Of a DNA stretch of 48,356 nt, positions 24,301 to 32,046 are shown in pieces. Position numbers and translations under genes: made by a program. How positions within the stretch are numbered: the first letter of the stretch is position 1; every line of letters begins with the position of its first letter. The notes beneath the pieces were generated by a model. It was given only the letters and a program-made list of their open reading frames with translations, had not been told where the DNA came from and made no database searches. The stretch is from Amycolatopsis acidicola (GTDB lineage: Bacteria > Actinomycetota > Actinomycetes > Mycobacteriales > Pseudonocardiaceae), in assembly GCF_007713735.2 (NCBI RefSeq), contig NZ_VMNW02000072.1:1-48356 (forward strand). The letters run 5' to 3'.

Positions 24301-25298
24301 AGCGGGTTGTGGTCCTTGCCGGCGTCAGTGATCGCGAGCTTGAGGGCGCGGTCGATCGCGCTTTCGTTGGTCCGCGCGATCTGCAGCAGTTCCGCGCCGT
24401 TCCAGGTGAGCTTGCCGCCGAAGGAGACGTCGCGGGCCTTCAGCTCGTCGTGCAGCGCGCGGAACAGCCTGTGCTGCCCGCTGTGCGGCGCGCCGGTGAA
24501 CATCAGGATCGGGTTGGGCTCTTCGACCGTGACCGGGGCGGGCGGCTGTTGTTCCTGTTGCTGCTGCTGCGCCGCTTCGGCCTCTTCGCGCTCCTGACGC
24601 GAACGGCGGACGCGGTTCGCGCGGGCGATGAAGCGGAGGGCGTCGGAGTTCATCACCGAAGCGACTTCGTCGAGCAGGCCGGGGCCGCTGGGGGCGGGCT
24701 GCCCTGGCTGCTGCGGCTTCACCTCGTCGGCGTGGCGCGTGCCGTCGGCCCATTGCACGATCCGGACCGATTTGTCCAAATAGGCCAGCGCGGACTCCGG
24801 CCCGTTCACGAACGACGGGCCGTTCGGAAGCTTCTCGATCGCGGGCCGCTGCGATCGCGGGGCGGTTTGTGGTGGGGCCTGCCGTTGGGGCGGCGCTGGT
24901 TGCTGCTGCGGCGGCGCGGGTGGACGCTCCTGCACGGGCTGCGACGGCGGTTGCTGCGGGAGCGGCTGGGACGGGGCCTGCTGCGGCTGGGGCGGTTGCT
25001 GCGGGAGCGGCTGCGACGGTGGCTGCGCTGGGGGTTGCTGCCGCGGCATGGGTTGCGACGGCGGCTGCTGGGGCGGGGCCTGCTGCTGCGGGGGCAACGG
25101 GAGATAGCGTGCGGTGGCGCGCCATTGCACGTTCAGCGGCGGCTGGCCGTACTGCCAGGGCCCCTGCCGGCGCCACTGCCATGGCCTGCCCGGCACGAGC
25201 AGCCAGGTGACCCCGTCCGGGGTGGCCAGCATCGTGGTACGGCCCATCGCCGCCTGCCGCTCGGCCTCGAAGAACGGATCAAACCCCGCGCGCGTCAA
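21354..25298 (-). CDS. giant protein with three tandem CbbX/EccA-type AAA+ modules
   Basis: The product has 1314 residues. Residues 1-60 form a small folded region (FDPFFEAERQA, then TPDGVTWLLVPGRPW), residues ~70-150 are Pro/Gln-rich, and a P-loop-like domain near 250-400 has a broken Walker A (GAPHSGQHR) but an intact acid box (LLIEDVDAL). Three AAA+ modules follow, each with GNPGTAKTTVARL (near 540, 815 and 1095) and LFIDEAYNLVQD, about 280 residues apart and highly alike. Known relatives (CbbX, SpoVK, EccA) form hexamers from single modules. TTG at 25298 is chosen because AGGGGGG precedes it; ATG and GTG alternatives lack such sites. The length and tandem copies are unusual. Confidence 0.85.
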   Translation of the reverse strand: MTRAGFDPFFEAERQAAMGRTTMLATPDGVTWLLVPGRPWQWRRQGPWQYGQPPLNVQWRATARYLPLPPQQQAPPQQPPSQPMPRQQPPAQPPSQPLPQQPPQPQQAPSQPLPQQPPSQPVQERPPAPPQQQPAPPQRQAPPQTAPRSQRPAIEKLPNGPSFVNGPESALAYLDKSVRIVQWADGTRHADEVKPQQPGQPAPSGPGLLDEVASVMNSDALRFIARANRVRRSRQEREEAEAAQQQQQEQQPPAPVTVEEPNPILMFTGAPHSGQHRLFRALHDELKARDVSFGGKLTWNGAELLQIARTNESAIDRALKLAITDAGKDHNPLMLLIEDVDALLDADTPGVTRVLDKFAHDQTDCRLIVLSGTERALSALTTESPRLASRLLTYRLPDLTQPAAGAALLEVLLTERNAVVSPPARDVLNRVVRQVRKPDAREIEALVGAAAQNAIGRGAVFGDSPQIDLPDVEGLGPRQSEDEPGVEELLAELDAMIGLDAVKQRVRALVAEMNVDAQRRAAGLNVATRSRHLVFTGNPGTAKTTVARLVAKIYQALGVLPKGQVIEVGRSDLVGEFVGHTAPKTREVCERAMGGVLFIDEAYNLVQDAENDFGGEAVAELLVQMENHRDDLVVFAAGYPKEMDGFLEANPGLRSRFSGRVDFPDYTNEELAGIFELMAHGQGYELAPEFKQALPEAIRRIPRGRGFANGRSARGLLEATISRQSTRIAGQENNDPRSLALLLAEDLPTDSGVGQADDGGPRRGLEDLLSELDGMIGLAPVKQRVHGLVDETKVDAQRRQAGLQVAARSRHLVFTGNPGTAKTTVARLMGQLFRELGVLPSGHLVEAQRSDLIGEFSGQTAPKTRDICERAVGGLLFIDEAYNLVQDSDDDYGREAVAELLVQMENHRDDLVVIAAGYPREMDEFLESNTGLRSRFAGRVEFPDYSNEELAEIFRSMAEKQGYKFAEDFSAALPEAIRRIPRGRGFANGRSARGLLETTIGKQSSRLARQSQADPAALVELTAADLPTDSGVGQTDDSGPRRGLEDLMAEMDGMIGLAPVKQRLRTLVAETRLDARRRSAGLPVAARSRHLIFAGNPGTAKTTVARLMGQLYRELGVLPSGHLVEVARPDLVGEFIGQTAPKTRDVCERAVGGVLFIDEAYNLVQDSENDFGREAVAELLVQMENHREDLIVIAAGYSADLERFLDSNPGLRSRFGGTVDFPDYGDEELAAIFTAMATKQGYRLAPELEAGLPGVMARLDRGPGFANGRSARGLLEQAIGAQALRLAGPDVDLESLADEELTVLTLADLPGQVP

Positions 25299-25333
25299 CT
25301 CGCCCCCCTGTTCGTCGCGGCAACCCGTCCCGC

Positions 25334-25363
25334 AGCATACGAGCACGCCCCGACGTGGTGGAA
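25334..25363 (-). promoter_or_regulatory. candidate promoter of the AAA+ gene
   Basis: On the minus strand TTCCAC (25363-25358) and TATGCT (25339-25334) are 18 bp apart, about 35 bp before the TTG start. The -35 match is weak. Confidence 0.4.
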
Positions 25364-25405
25364 CCCACCGCGACACGGCACGCACGGTCCGGATACGGTC
25401 GATCG

Positions 25406-25918
25406 GTGCAGGATGCCCCAGTCAGCGAGGTCCGGATCCGCCGGGCCAGGATCGCCGACGTGCGCAAGATCAAGGCGCTGGTCGACGCGGACGCCGGGCG
25501 GGTGCTGCTGGAGAAGGAGCTCGTCACCCTCTACGAGAGCATGCAGGAGTTCTGGGTGGCCGAAGCCCGCGGCGAGGTGATCGGCTGCGGCGCGCTGCAC
25601 GTGCTGTGGGAGGACCTGGCCGAGATCCGCACGGTCGCGGTGGACAAGGCCGCGCGCGGGCAGGGCATCGGGCACAAGCTCGTGGACCGGCTCGTGGAGC
25701 TGGCGCGGGAACTGGGCCTGCGGCGCGTGTTCGTGCTGACCTTCGAGACGCACTTCTTCGCCGGGCACGGTTTCCGCGAGATCGACGGAACCCCGGTGCC
25801 GCAACCGGTCTACGACGAGATGCGCCGCTCGATCGACCCCGGCGTCGCCGAGTTCCTCGAGCTGCCGTACGCGAAGCCGAACACCCTCGGCAACTCACGT
25901 ATGCTGCTCGAACTCTGA
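25406..25918 (+). CDS. argA: N-acetylglutamate synthase (ArgA-like GNAT)
   Basis: The 170-residue protein contains VRIRRARIADVRKIKALVD, LLEKELVTLYESMQEFWVAE, GCGALHVLWEDLAEIRTVAV, GQGIGHKLVDRL for acetyl-CoA, and the ending KPNTLGNSRMLLEL, which I recognise as the mycobacterial short-form ArgA pattern. It acetylates glutamate as the first step to arginine. It lies between the AAA+ gene and ftsK as in mycobacteria. The GTG at 25406 is preceded by TACGGT six bases upstream and no ribosome-binding site, so a leaderless transcript is likely. A GTG at 25355 would overlap the divergent promoter. Confidence 0.92.
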   Translation: MQDAPVSEVRIRRARIADVRKIKALVDADAGRVLLEKELVTLYESMQEFWVAEARGEVIGCGALHVLWEDLAEIRTVAVDKAARGQGIGHKLVDRLVELARELGLRRVFVLTFETHFFAGHGFREIDGTPVPQPVYDEMRRSIDPGVAEFLELPYAKPNTLGNSRMLLEL

Positions 25919-26003
25919 AAGTCCATTGAGGACATAGGCAACCTCTCCCCCGCACACGCGTCTTCAGGGTGGAGAGGATCGAACGACACGGGGAGAGGGC
26001 GGC

Positions 26004-26642
26004 ATGGGCCGGGGGTATGGCAAGTGGTTGGCCGGCGTCGCGGGGGTGGCGTTGCTGGCCGTGCCGCCCGCCGCGGCGGCGGGGACGACGGCGGGGGCCG
26101 TCTCCCCGTCCGCCACGGCACAGCAGCAGCCGGCCGTCGTGCCGGGCTGCGAACAGGGGTGTGAAAGCGTTTTCTCCGTCGCGCTGCCGGGGGGCACGCG
26201 GCTGGAGGGACTGCAGGCCGGGACGTCGGCGTACCTGGCGTACTGGGACGGGGCGGCGCTGCGGGACAGCACCCAGGTCCAGGGCACGGACGGATTCCCG
26301 TACTCACAGGTGAAGGGCGCGCTGTGCCTCGCGGACCGCTGCACGGTCTCGTTCGGCTACGGCGCGCACGCCGGGGCGGTGGCCGCGGTGCGGCTGGGCT
26401 CGAAGATCACGGTGACCGGCAAGGCCGAGGGCGTCGCCGCGGATGTGCGGGATCTCAACGGGGACAACGAACCTGACGCGGTGGTGCGGCAGAGCACGTA
26501 CGAGCCGGACTTCGCGACCGGGCCGCAGTACTGGGAGACGTACCTGGGCCACGACGGCCACCTGGTGCTGACCGGCTGCACGCCCCCCGGAGCGGACGAG
26601 CCGGCGAAGGCCTCGGTCAACGGCTGCCCCGACATGGCTTGA
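26004..26642 (+). CDS. secreted protein with a DxNGDxxxD calcium-type loop
   Basis: This 212-residue protein has a Sec signal peptide (MGRGYGKWLAGVAGVALLAVPPAAAAG). The mature part carries paired cysteines (PGCEQGCES, ALCLADRC, TGCTP, NGCPD), suggesting three disulphides, and DLNGDNEPDAVV, an FG-GAP/VCBS-like calcium loop. GGGGAGAGGG precedes the ATG at 26004. No family name could be assigned. It faces the convergent SDR gene. Confidence 0.8.
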   Translation: MGRGYGKWLAGVAGVALLAVPPAAAAGTTAGAVSPSATAQQQPAVVPGCEQGCESVFSVALPGGTRLEGLQAGTSAYLAYWDGAALRDSTQVQGTDGFPYSQVKGALCLADRCTVSFGYGAHAGAVAAVRLGSKITVTGKAEGVAADVRDLNGDNEPDAVVRQSTYEPDFATGPQYWETYLGHDGHLVLTGCTPPGADEPAKASVNGCPDMA

Positions 26643-26668
26643 GGCTTCCGGGCACCAGCCCTCCCGGC

Positions 26669-26683
26669 GCCGGTCAGACCGGC
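26669..26683. terminator. hairpin at a convergent gene junction
   Basis: GCCGGT and ACCGGC pair around CAG across the SDR stop, 27 bases after the secreted-protein gene. It is short, with no U tract. Confidence 0.35.
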
Positions 26684-27558
26684 TCCATCCCGGTGAGTTC
26701 GACGCTGGCCGCCCAGATTTCGGCAGCCAGGTCCGGGTCGGCGGCGCCGCCGCGTACCGGTTCCACCCGGGGCTTGCCGCGCAGCCCGAAGACCCGGGGG
26801 CCGATCAGCTGCCCACCCGTCACGGCGGGATCGAGCACCGCGCGGACGGCAGGCCGGGCGCCGGAATCCTTGCCGTGCAAGAGAAGTCCGGCAGGCAGAC
26901 CGCGTAGCCGCTGCCCCGCGCCGCGGACGTGCACCGGCGGGCGGGACGGGGTCAGGGAATCCAGCGCGCCGCCGGGATGGTTCACCACGCTGATCGTGGT
27001 GCTGCCCGCCGCGCGCAACCGCCGGTCGAGCTCGAAGCCGAACAGCATCTGCGCCAGCTTCGACCGGGCGTACGCGCGTTTGGACTGATAGTCGTTCGCG
27101 CTCTGCGGATCGGCAGGGTCCAGTTTCACCGATCTGGCCACGAAACTGCCCGTCGTCACCACGCGGCCCGCGGGCGAAGCGTCGAGCAACGGCAGCAGCA
27201 GGCACACGAGGACGAAGTGGCCCAGATGGTTGGTGGCGAACATCAACTCGTGCCCGTCCGGGGTCAGCGCGCGCTCGGGGCCGTCCACCAGCACGCCGGC
27301 GTTGCACAAGACCGCGTCGAGGCTGTCCACGCCCAGCGCGTCGACGGAGGTTTTCAGCGAAGCGAGGTCGGCCAGGTCCAATCGGACATGGCTGAGCCTC
27401 GCGCCGGGAACGCGGGAGCGGATCGAGGTCAGCGCGGCCGCAGCCTTGGCGTCGCTCCGGCTGCCGAGAACGACGGTGGCTCCGGCGGCGGCGAGCTGCT
27501 CGGCGGCGAAGTAGCCGATCCCGGCGTTTCCACCGGTGACCAGCACGGTCTTTCCCAT
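26674..27558 (-). CDS. short-chain dehydrogenase/reductase
   Basis: The 294-residue product has the NAD(P) loop TGGNAGIG near residue 8, LDLADLASLK, LCNAGVLV, a Ser in TTGSFV and the catalytic YARSK. The following region after NHPGGAL matches retinol-dehydrogenase-like SDRs. The substrate is unknown. The ATG at 27558 follows GAGGG. The gene diverges from a TetR regulator, with two operator-like dyads between them, so it is probably the regulator's target. Confidence 0.9.
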   Translation of the reverse strand: MGKTVLVTGGNAGIGYFAAEQLAAAGATVVLGSRSDAKAAAALTSIRSRVPGARLSHVRLDLADLASLKTSVDALGVDSLDAVLCNAGVLVDGPERALTPDGHELMFATNHLGHFVLVCLLLPLLDASPAGRVVTTGSFVARSVKLDPADPQSANDYQSKRAYARSKLAQMLFGFELDRRLRAAGSTTISVVNHPGGALDSLTPSRPPVHVRGAGQRLRGLPAGLLLHGKDSGARPAVRAVLDPAVTGGQLIGPRVFGLRGKPRVEPVRGGAADPDLAAEIWAASVELTGMEPV

Positions 27559-27572
27559 CGCGGCCCTCACAT

Positions 27573-27602
27573 CGGAATGATTCCGAAGTCGGAGTGACTC
27601 CG
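27573..27602. promoter_or_regulatory. tandem dyad operators for the TetR regulator
   Basis: CGGAATGATTCCG (27573-27585) and CGGAGTGACTCCG (27590-27602) are both perfect 6+1+6 palindromes with centres 17 bp apart. They lie between the SDR start and the TetR -10 box. Confidence 0.82.
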
Positions 27603-27624
27603 GGTTCGAGCTAGACTGTACCCC

Positions 27625-28200
27625 ATGACCGCACCCGGGCGACGAGAGCGAAAAAAGGCCGCCACCCGCGAAGCACTGTCCGCGGCGGCGCGGCGGCTGT
27701 TCCTGGAACGAGGGTTCGACGGGGTCACCGTCGCCGAGATCGCCGAAGCCGCCGACACCGCCGTGTCGACCCTGTTCGTGCATTTCCCCGGCGGCAAGGA
27801 AGCGCTGATCCTCGGCGACGGCGAGGAACGCGCACAGGCGCTCGCGGACGCGGTGCGGCACCGCGCGGACGGCGTCTCGATCCTCGACGCGCTCCAGGAT
27901 TTCCTTGCCACCCGGGGCCCGTTCGCCGCCAAGGCGAGTACGGAAGCCCAGCGCGTGGCGGATCTGGTCGTGCGGACCGCGGCTCTGCGCGCCTACGCCA
28001 GGACACTGTGGACAGCCGCCGAAACCGACCTCACCGAGGTCATCGCCGAGCAGACCGGCCGCGCCGCGGGCGATCTCTCACTACGGCTGCTGGCCCGCTA
28101 CGTCCTCGAAATCCCGGACCTCGCCGGCGTGCAACCGGACCCCCGGGCCGCGTTGAAGCTGGCGTTCGAGCATCTGCGCCGGGGCTGGCCGGGCGTCTGA
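27625..28200 (+). CDS. TetR-family regulator beside an SDR
   Basis: The 191-residue protein has an N-terminal TetR helix-turn-helix (RRLFLERGFDGVTVAEIAEA, then STLFVHFPGGKEALI) and a variable helical C-terminal domain for ligand. TAGACT (27612-27617) is exactly seven bases before the ATG with no ribosome-binding site, so translation is probably leaderless. Two dyads in the shared promoter suggest it represses itself and the divergent SDR. Its stop is two bases from the end of convergent ftsK. Confidence 0.92.
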   Translation: MTAPGRRERKKAATREALSAAARRLFLERGFDGVTVAEIAEAADTAVSTLFVHFPGGKEALILGDGEERAQALADAVRHRADGVSILDALQDFLATRGPFAAKASTEAQRVADLVVRTAALRAYARTLWTAAETDLTEVIAEQTGRAAGDLSLRLLARYVLEIPDLAGVQPDPRAALKLAFEHLRRGWPGV

Positions 28201-28202
28201 AG

Positions 28203-30707
28203 TCAGTCCTCGTCGTCGTCCGACGGGCCCGCGTCGCCGCCGCGGATCATGAACAGCACGCCTTCCAGCTCGTCCGGTTTGACGAGCACGTCGCGGGCCT
28301 TCGAACCCTCCGACGGGCCCACCACGCCACGGCTTTCCAGCAGGTCCATCAGGCGCCCGGCCTTCGCGAACCCGACCCGCAGCTTGCGCTGCAGCATCGA
28401 CGTCGACCCGAACTGCGACGTGACCACCAGCTCCGCCGCCTGCAGCAGCACGTCGAGGTCGTCCCCGATCTCGGGGTCGATTTCCTTGGCCTCGCCCGGT
28501 TTCGCGGCCGTGACACCGTCCGCGTATTCCGGCTGCGCCTGCTCCTTGGTGAAGTTGACGATCTCGGCGATCTCGTCATCGCCGACGAACGCGCCCTGGA
28601 TGCGGACCGGCTTCCCGGCGCCCATCGGCAGGTAGAGCGCGTCGCCCATGCCGATCAGCTTCTCCGCGCCCGGCTGGTCGAGGATGACCCGCGAGTCGGT
28701 CAGCGAGGAAGTCGCGAACGCCAGCCGCGAAGGCACGTTGGTCTTGATCAGGCCGGTGACCACGTCCACCGACGGGCGCTGCGTGGCCAGCACCAGGTGG
28801 ATGCCCGCCGCGCGCGCCTTCTGCGTGATCCGCACGATCGCGTCCTCGACGTCGCGGGGCGCGGTCATCATCAGGTCGGCCAGCTCGTCGACGATCGCCA
28901 TGATGTACGGGTACGGCCGGTACTCGCGCTCGGACCCCGGCGGGGCGGTGATCTCCCCCGACTTCACCTTCTTGTTGAAGTCGTCGATGTGCCGCACCCG
29001 GTTGGCCTGCATGTCCATGTACCGCTGCTCCATCTCCTCCACCAGCCAGGCCAGCGCGGCGGCGGCCTTCTTCGGCTGGGTGATGATGGGCGTGATCAGG
29101 TGCGGGATGCCCTCGTACGGCGTCAGCTCGACCATCTTCGGGTCGATCAGGATCATCCGGCACTCGTCCGGCGTCGAGCGGGCCAGCAGCGAAACCAGCA
29201 TCGAGTTGACGAAGCTGGACTTACCGGAACCGGTGGAGCCCGCCACCAGCAGGTGCGGCATCTTGGTCAGGTTCGCGGTGACGAAGTCGCCCTCGATGTC
29301 CTTGCCCAGCCCGATGACCATCGGGTGGTTGTCCTTGGCGGCCTTGGGCGAGCGCAGCACATCGCCGAGGCGCACCATCTCGCGGTCGGAGTTGGGCACC
29401 TCGATGCCGACCGCGGACTTGCCGGGGATCGGCGCCAGCAGGCGGACGTTGTCGGTGGCCACCGCGTACGCGATGTTCTTGGTCAGCGCGGTGATCTTCT
29501 CGACCTTCACGCCGGGACCGAGCTCGACCTCGTAGCGGGTGACCGTCGGGCCGCGGGTGAACCCGGTGACCTGGGCGTCCACGTTGAACTGCTCCAGCAC
29601 GCCGGTGATCGCCTCGATCATGGCGTCGTTGGCCTTGCTGCGGGTCTTCGGCGCGTCCCCGAGGGTGAGCAGCTCCGGCGAGGGCAGCCGGTAGTCGCCC
29701 TCCACGGTGCGCGCGACCGTGATCGCGGGCTCCGCCTTCTCCTTCTTCGGCTTCTTCTCCGGGACCTCGACGGGCTTGGCCTTCGGCGGCCGGGCGGGCG
29801 TCGGCGGTTCGGCGAGCGCGGCCTCGATGTCGAGCTGCTCGCCTTCCTTGTCCGCGCTGGCCTGCCTGCGGCGCGAGGGTTTGCGCAGCCGCACGGCCTT
29901 CGGGTCGGCCTCGGTGACAGCCTGCTGCTCCTCCTCGAAGGCGCGCTGCTCCTCGTGCATCCGCTCGCGCTCTTCGGGGTCGAGACCCCATTCGCGCAGC
30001 GCCTGCGGGATGTCGCGGACCCGGGTGCCGGTGAAGATCAGCACGCCGTAGCCGAGCGCGAGAATGAGCAGCGGCGCGGCGACCCACGTGGTGACGCCGC
30101 GCGCGAGCAACCCGCCGGACACCGCGCCGAGCTGGCCGCCCGCGTACATCCGGTAGTCGTTGCTCGCGGGCTGGCGGTTGAACAGGTGCAGCAGGCCCAG
30201 CAGGGCGAACATCACCAGCAGGGTGCCGATGACCATGCGGGGCCTGGTCTCCGGCTTGGGTTCCGAGCGCATCAGCGCTATCGCCGCGACCACCAGCGCC
30301 AGCGGCAGCGCCACCGCGCCGGCGCCGAACACCGTGCGCGTGCCGACTTCGAGTGCCTGGCCGATCGGACCCGCCGCCTGCCACCAGACCCCGACCGCGA
30401 TGATCAGGGCCAGCGCGATCAGGCCGAGGCCCACGCCGTCGCGGCGGTGCTCGGGTTCGAGCTCCCGGCTGCGGCCGAGTGTGCGGGCGAGGCTGCCGGT
30501 GCCGCGGGCGAGCAGCGTCCAGCCGCCGCGGACAGCCTTGGCGAACGTGCCGCCCGAACTGCGTTTCCGCGCGGCCGGTTTCCGGGCAGCGGAACGAGTC
30601 GAACCGGACCGCGGCTTGGCCGCCCCGCGTGACTTTCGCGCCGGGCTTTTGCTGCTGCCGCTCCGCTTCGTGGTGTTTCTCCTCGTCGCCGTGGACCCGC
30701 TCGCCAT
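28203..30707 (-). CDS. ftsK: DNA translocase FtsK
   Basis: The 834-residue product starts with about 60 Lys/Arg/Ser-rich residues, then four membrane helices (roughly 90-290), a charged linker, and the motor domain with AGSTGSGKSSFVN (near residue 490) and IMAIVDELADLMM. The C-terminal gamma winged helix (MLQRKLRVGFAKAGRLMDLL) is present. Known: it pumps chromosome ends and supports dimer resolution at division. The ATG at 30707 is chosen because TACCGT stands six bases upstream (leaderless pattern); the frame extends to 30800 without a better start. Confidence 0.95.
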   Translation of the reverse strand: MASGSTATRRNTTKRSGSSKSPARKSRGAAKPRSGSTRSAARKPAARKRSSGGTFAKAVRGGWTLLARGTGSLARTLGRSRELEPEHRRDGVGLGLIALALIIAVGVWWQAAGPIGQALEVGTRTVFGAGAVALPLALVVAAIALMRSEPKPETRPRMVIGTLLVMFALLGLLHLFNRQPASNDYRMYAGGQLGAVSGGLLARGVTTWVAAPLLILALGYGVLIFTGTRVRDIPQALREWGLDPEERERMHEEQRAFEEEQQAVTEADPKAVRLRKPSRRRQASADKEGEQLDIEAALAEPPTPARPPKAKPVEVPEKKPKKEKAEPAITVARTVEGDYRLPSPELLTLGDAPKTRSKANDAMIEAITGVLEQFNVDAQVTGFTRGPTVTRYEVELGPGVKVEKITALTKNIAYAVATDNVRLLAPIPGKSAVGIEVPNSDREMVRLGDVLRSPKAAKDNHPMVIGLGKDIEGDFVTANLTKMPHLLVAGSTGSGKSSFVNSMLVSLLARSTPDECRMILIDPKMVELTPYEGIPHLITPIITQPKKAAAALAWLVEEMEQRYMDMQANRVRHIDDFNKKVKSGEITAPPGSEREYRPYPYIMAIVDELADLMMTAPRDVEDAIVRITQKARAAGIHLVLATQRPSVDVVTGLIKTNVPSRLAFATSSLTDSRVILDQPGAEKLIGMGDALYLPMGAGKPVRIQGAFVGDDEIAEIVNFTKEQAQPEYADGVTAAKPGEAKEIDPEIGDDLDVLLQAAELVVTSQFGSTSMLQRKLRVGFAKAGRLMDLLESRGVVGPSEGSKARDVLVKPDELEGVLFMIRGGDAGPSDDDED

Positions 30708-30836
30708 GCATCTACGGTAACCGGCGGAACCCACGAGTCCCACCCGCCACTCGCGGCGCACTTCGAACTTTCGCAACAGCAGCGCCCCTTGATACTCCAA
30801 TCCAGTGAAAGATCAGGCGTCTGAGATGCTCTGCTC

Positions 30837-31631
30837 ATGTTCAGGCTGAACGGCGGACGAACCGGGGCACCTCCGATCTGGCGGGCCATGTCGGCGGTGG
30901 ACACCGGGCTCGTGCACCTGGTCGGCAGGCTGCGGGTGACCGGCGGGATCCCCGCGCACCTGCGCGGCAGGCCACTGCTGATGACCGCCAACCACATCGG
31001 CGTGTTCGACGCCTTCGTGCTGATCGCCGCCTGCCAGCAGATCGGCGTGAGCCCCCGGTTCCTGCTCGCCGGCGGGCTGCTCGACGCGCCCGTGCTCGGC
31101 CCGGCGCTGCGCGCGAGCGGGCATCTGCGGGTGGACCGGGGCAAGGCCGGCGCCGTCGAGCAGTTCGGCCACGCCGTCGAGGCGCTGAAGACCGCGACGA
31201 GCCCGATCATCGTCTACCCCGAGGGCCGGATCAGCCACGACCCCGGGTTGTGGCCCGAGCGCGGCAAGACCGGCGCGGCGCGGCTGGCGTTGGCCGCGGG
31301 CGTGCCGGTGCTGCCGATCAGCCAGTGGGGCGCGCACGAAGCCGTCTACTGGGGCACGGAGAAGGTTTCGGGCCCGGCCGACCTGCTGCCGCTCGCCCGC
31401 TCGGGGTTCACCGCTCCCCTGCGGCGGCCGAAGTTCCAGGTGCATTTCGGGCGCCCCGTCGACCTTTCCGACGTGGAGCCGGAGCGGCCCGGCGCGGGCA
31501 TGCGCGCGCACCGCAAGATCATGCGCGCGATCACCGACGGCCTGGTGCCGCTCCGCGCGGCGGAACCGGACAAGCCGAAATTCCACGACCCGACCCGGCC
31601 CACGGACACCGTGAGCCCCTGGCGGCCCTAG
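30837..31631 (+). CDS. PlsC-type lysophospholipid acyltransferase
   Basis: The 264-residue protein has the acyltransferase boxes NHIGVFDAF (the H-x4-D motif), SGHLRVDRGK, and VYPEGRISHD, followed by GVPVLPISQWGAH. It probably acylates lysophosphatidate or a related lipid. Usual family length is about 240-260 residues. The ATG at 30837 has no ribosome-binding site; GATGCT lies six bases upstream. The stop is followed by repeat array B. Confidence 0.9.
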   Translation: MFRLNGGRTGAPPIWRAMSAVDTGLVHLVGRLRVTGGIPAHLRGRPLLMTANHIGVFDAFVLIAACQQIGVSPRFLLAGGLLDAPVLGPALRASGHLRVDRGKAGAVEQFGHAVEALKTATSPIIVYPEGRISHDPGLWPERGKTGAARLALAAGVPVLPISQWGAHEAVYWGTEKVSGPADLLPLARSGFTAPLRRPKFQVHFGRPVDLSDVEPERPGAGMRAHRKIMRAITDGLVPLRAAEPDKPKFHDPTRPTDTVSPWRP

Positions 31632-31652
31632 GACACCGCCGCCGGCGCGAGC

Positions 31653-32013
31653 GTGTTGGCCCCTCCCGCGGGCGTGTTGGCCCGTGGCGTCCGTATGTTG
31701 GCCAGTGGCGTCCGCGCGTTGGCCCGTGGCGTCCGCGCGTTGGCCCGTGGCGTCCGCGCGTTGGCCCGTAGCGTCCGCGTGTTAGCCGCTCCCGTGGGCG
31801 TGTTGGTCTCTCCCGTGGGCATGTTGGCCCGTGGCGTCCGTATGTTGGCCGGTGGCGTCCGTGTGTTGGCCGTCGGCGGCAGGCGCGCCGGGCGGCGCGG
31901 GCCAACACACGACCGAGAACGGCCAACACACCAACAATGCCGACCAACACACCGACGCGGCCGACCAACACACCGACGCGGGTGGCCAACACACGCGCGG
32001 GAACGGCCAACAT
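31653..32013. repeat. array B of 21-bp repeats, inverted
   Basis: Eleven reverse cores (GTGTTGG and variants ATGTTGG, GCGTTGG, GTGTTAG) begin at 31653 and recur every 21 bp to 31863 without a single slip. Six forward cores (CCAACAC, last CCAACAT) begin at 31902 and recur every 21 bp to 32007. Two spacer types occur, one ending CTCCCGTGGGC and one GTGGCGTCCG, grouped in runs, which points to local duplication. The forward and reverse halves are inverted around about 31885. Confidence 0.93.
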
Positions 32014-32022
32014 GCCCACGGC

Positions 32023-32040
32023 GGCCGCCGGCCGGCGGCC
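32023..32040. terminator. 18-bp GC palindrome at a gene end
   Basis: GGCCGCCGG and CCGGCGGCC form a perfect palindrome seven bases after the DUF574 methyltransferase stop. There is no loop or U tract, so a terminator role is only inferred. Confidence 0.4.
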
Positions 32041-32046
32041 GGCGGC

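Larger units (their letters stand above)
31632..32046. other. 415-bp convergent intergenic region filled by repeats
   Basis: The gap lies between the acyltransferase stop and the DUF574 methyltransferase stop. It is almost entirely array B plus an 18-bp GC palindrome at 32023-32040. No gene is supported. Confidence 0.85.

Noticed and set aside
23415..25580. 721-residue plus-strand open frame
   Set aside because: It is the antisense of the triple AAA+ gene, which has intact Walker motifs; the shadow has only Arg/Leu/His-rich sequence.
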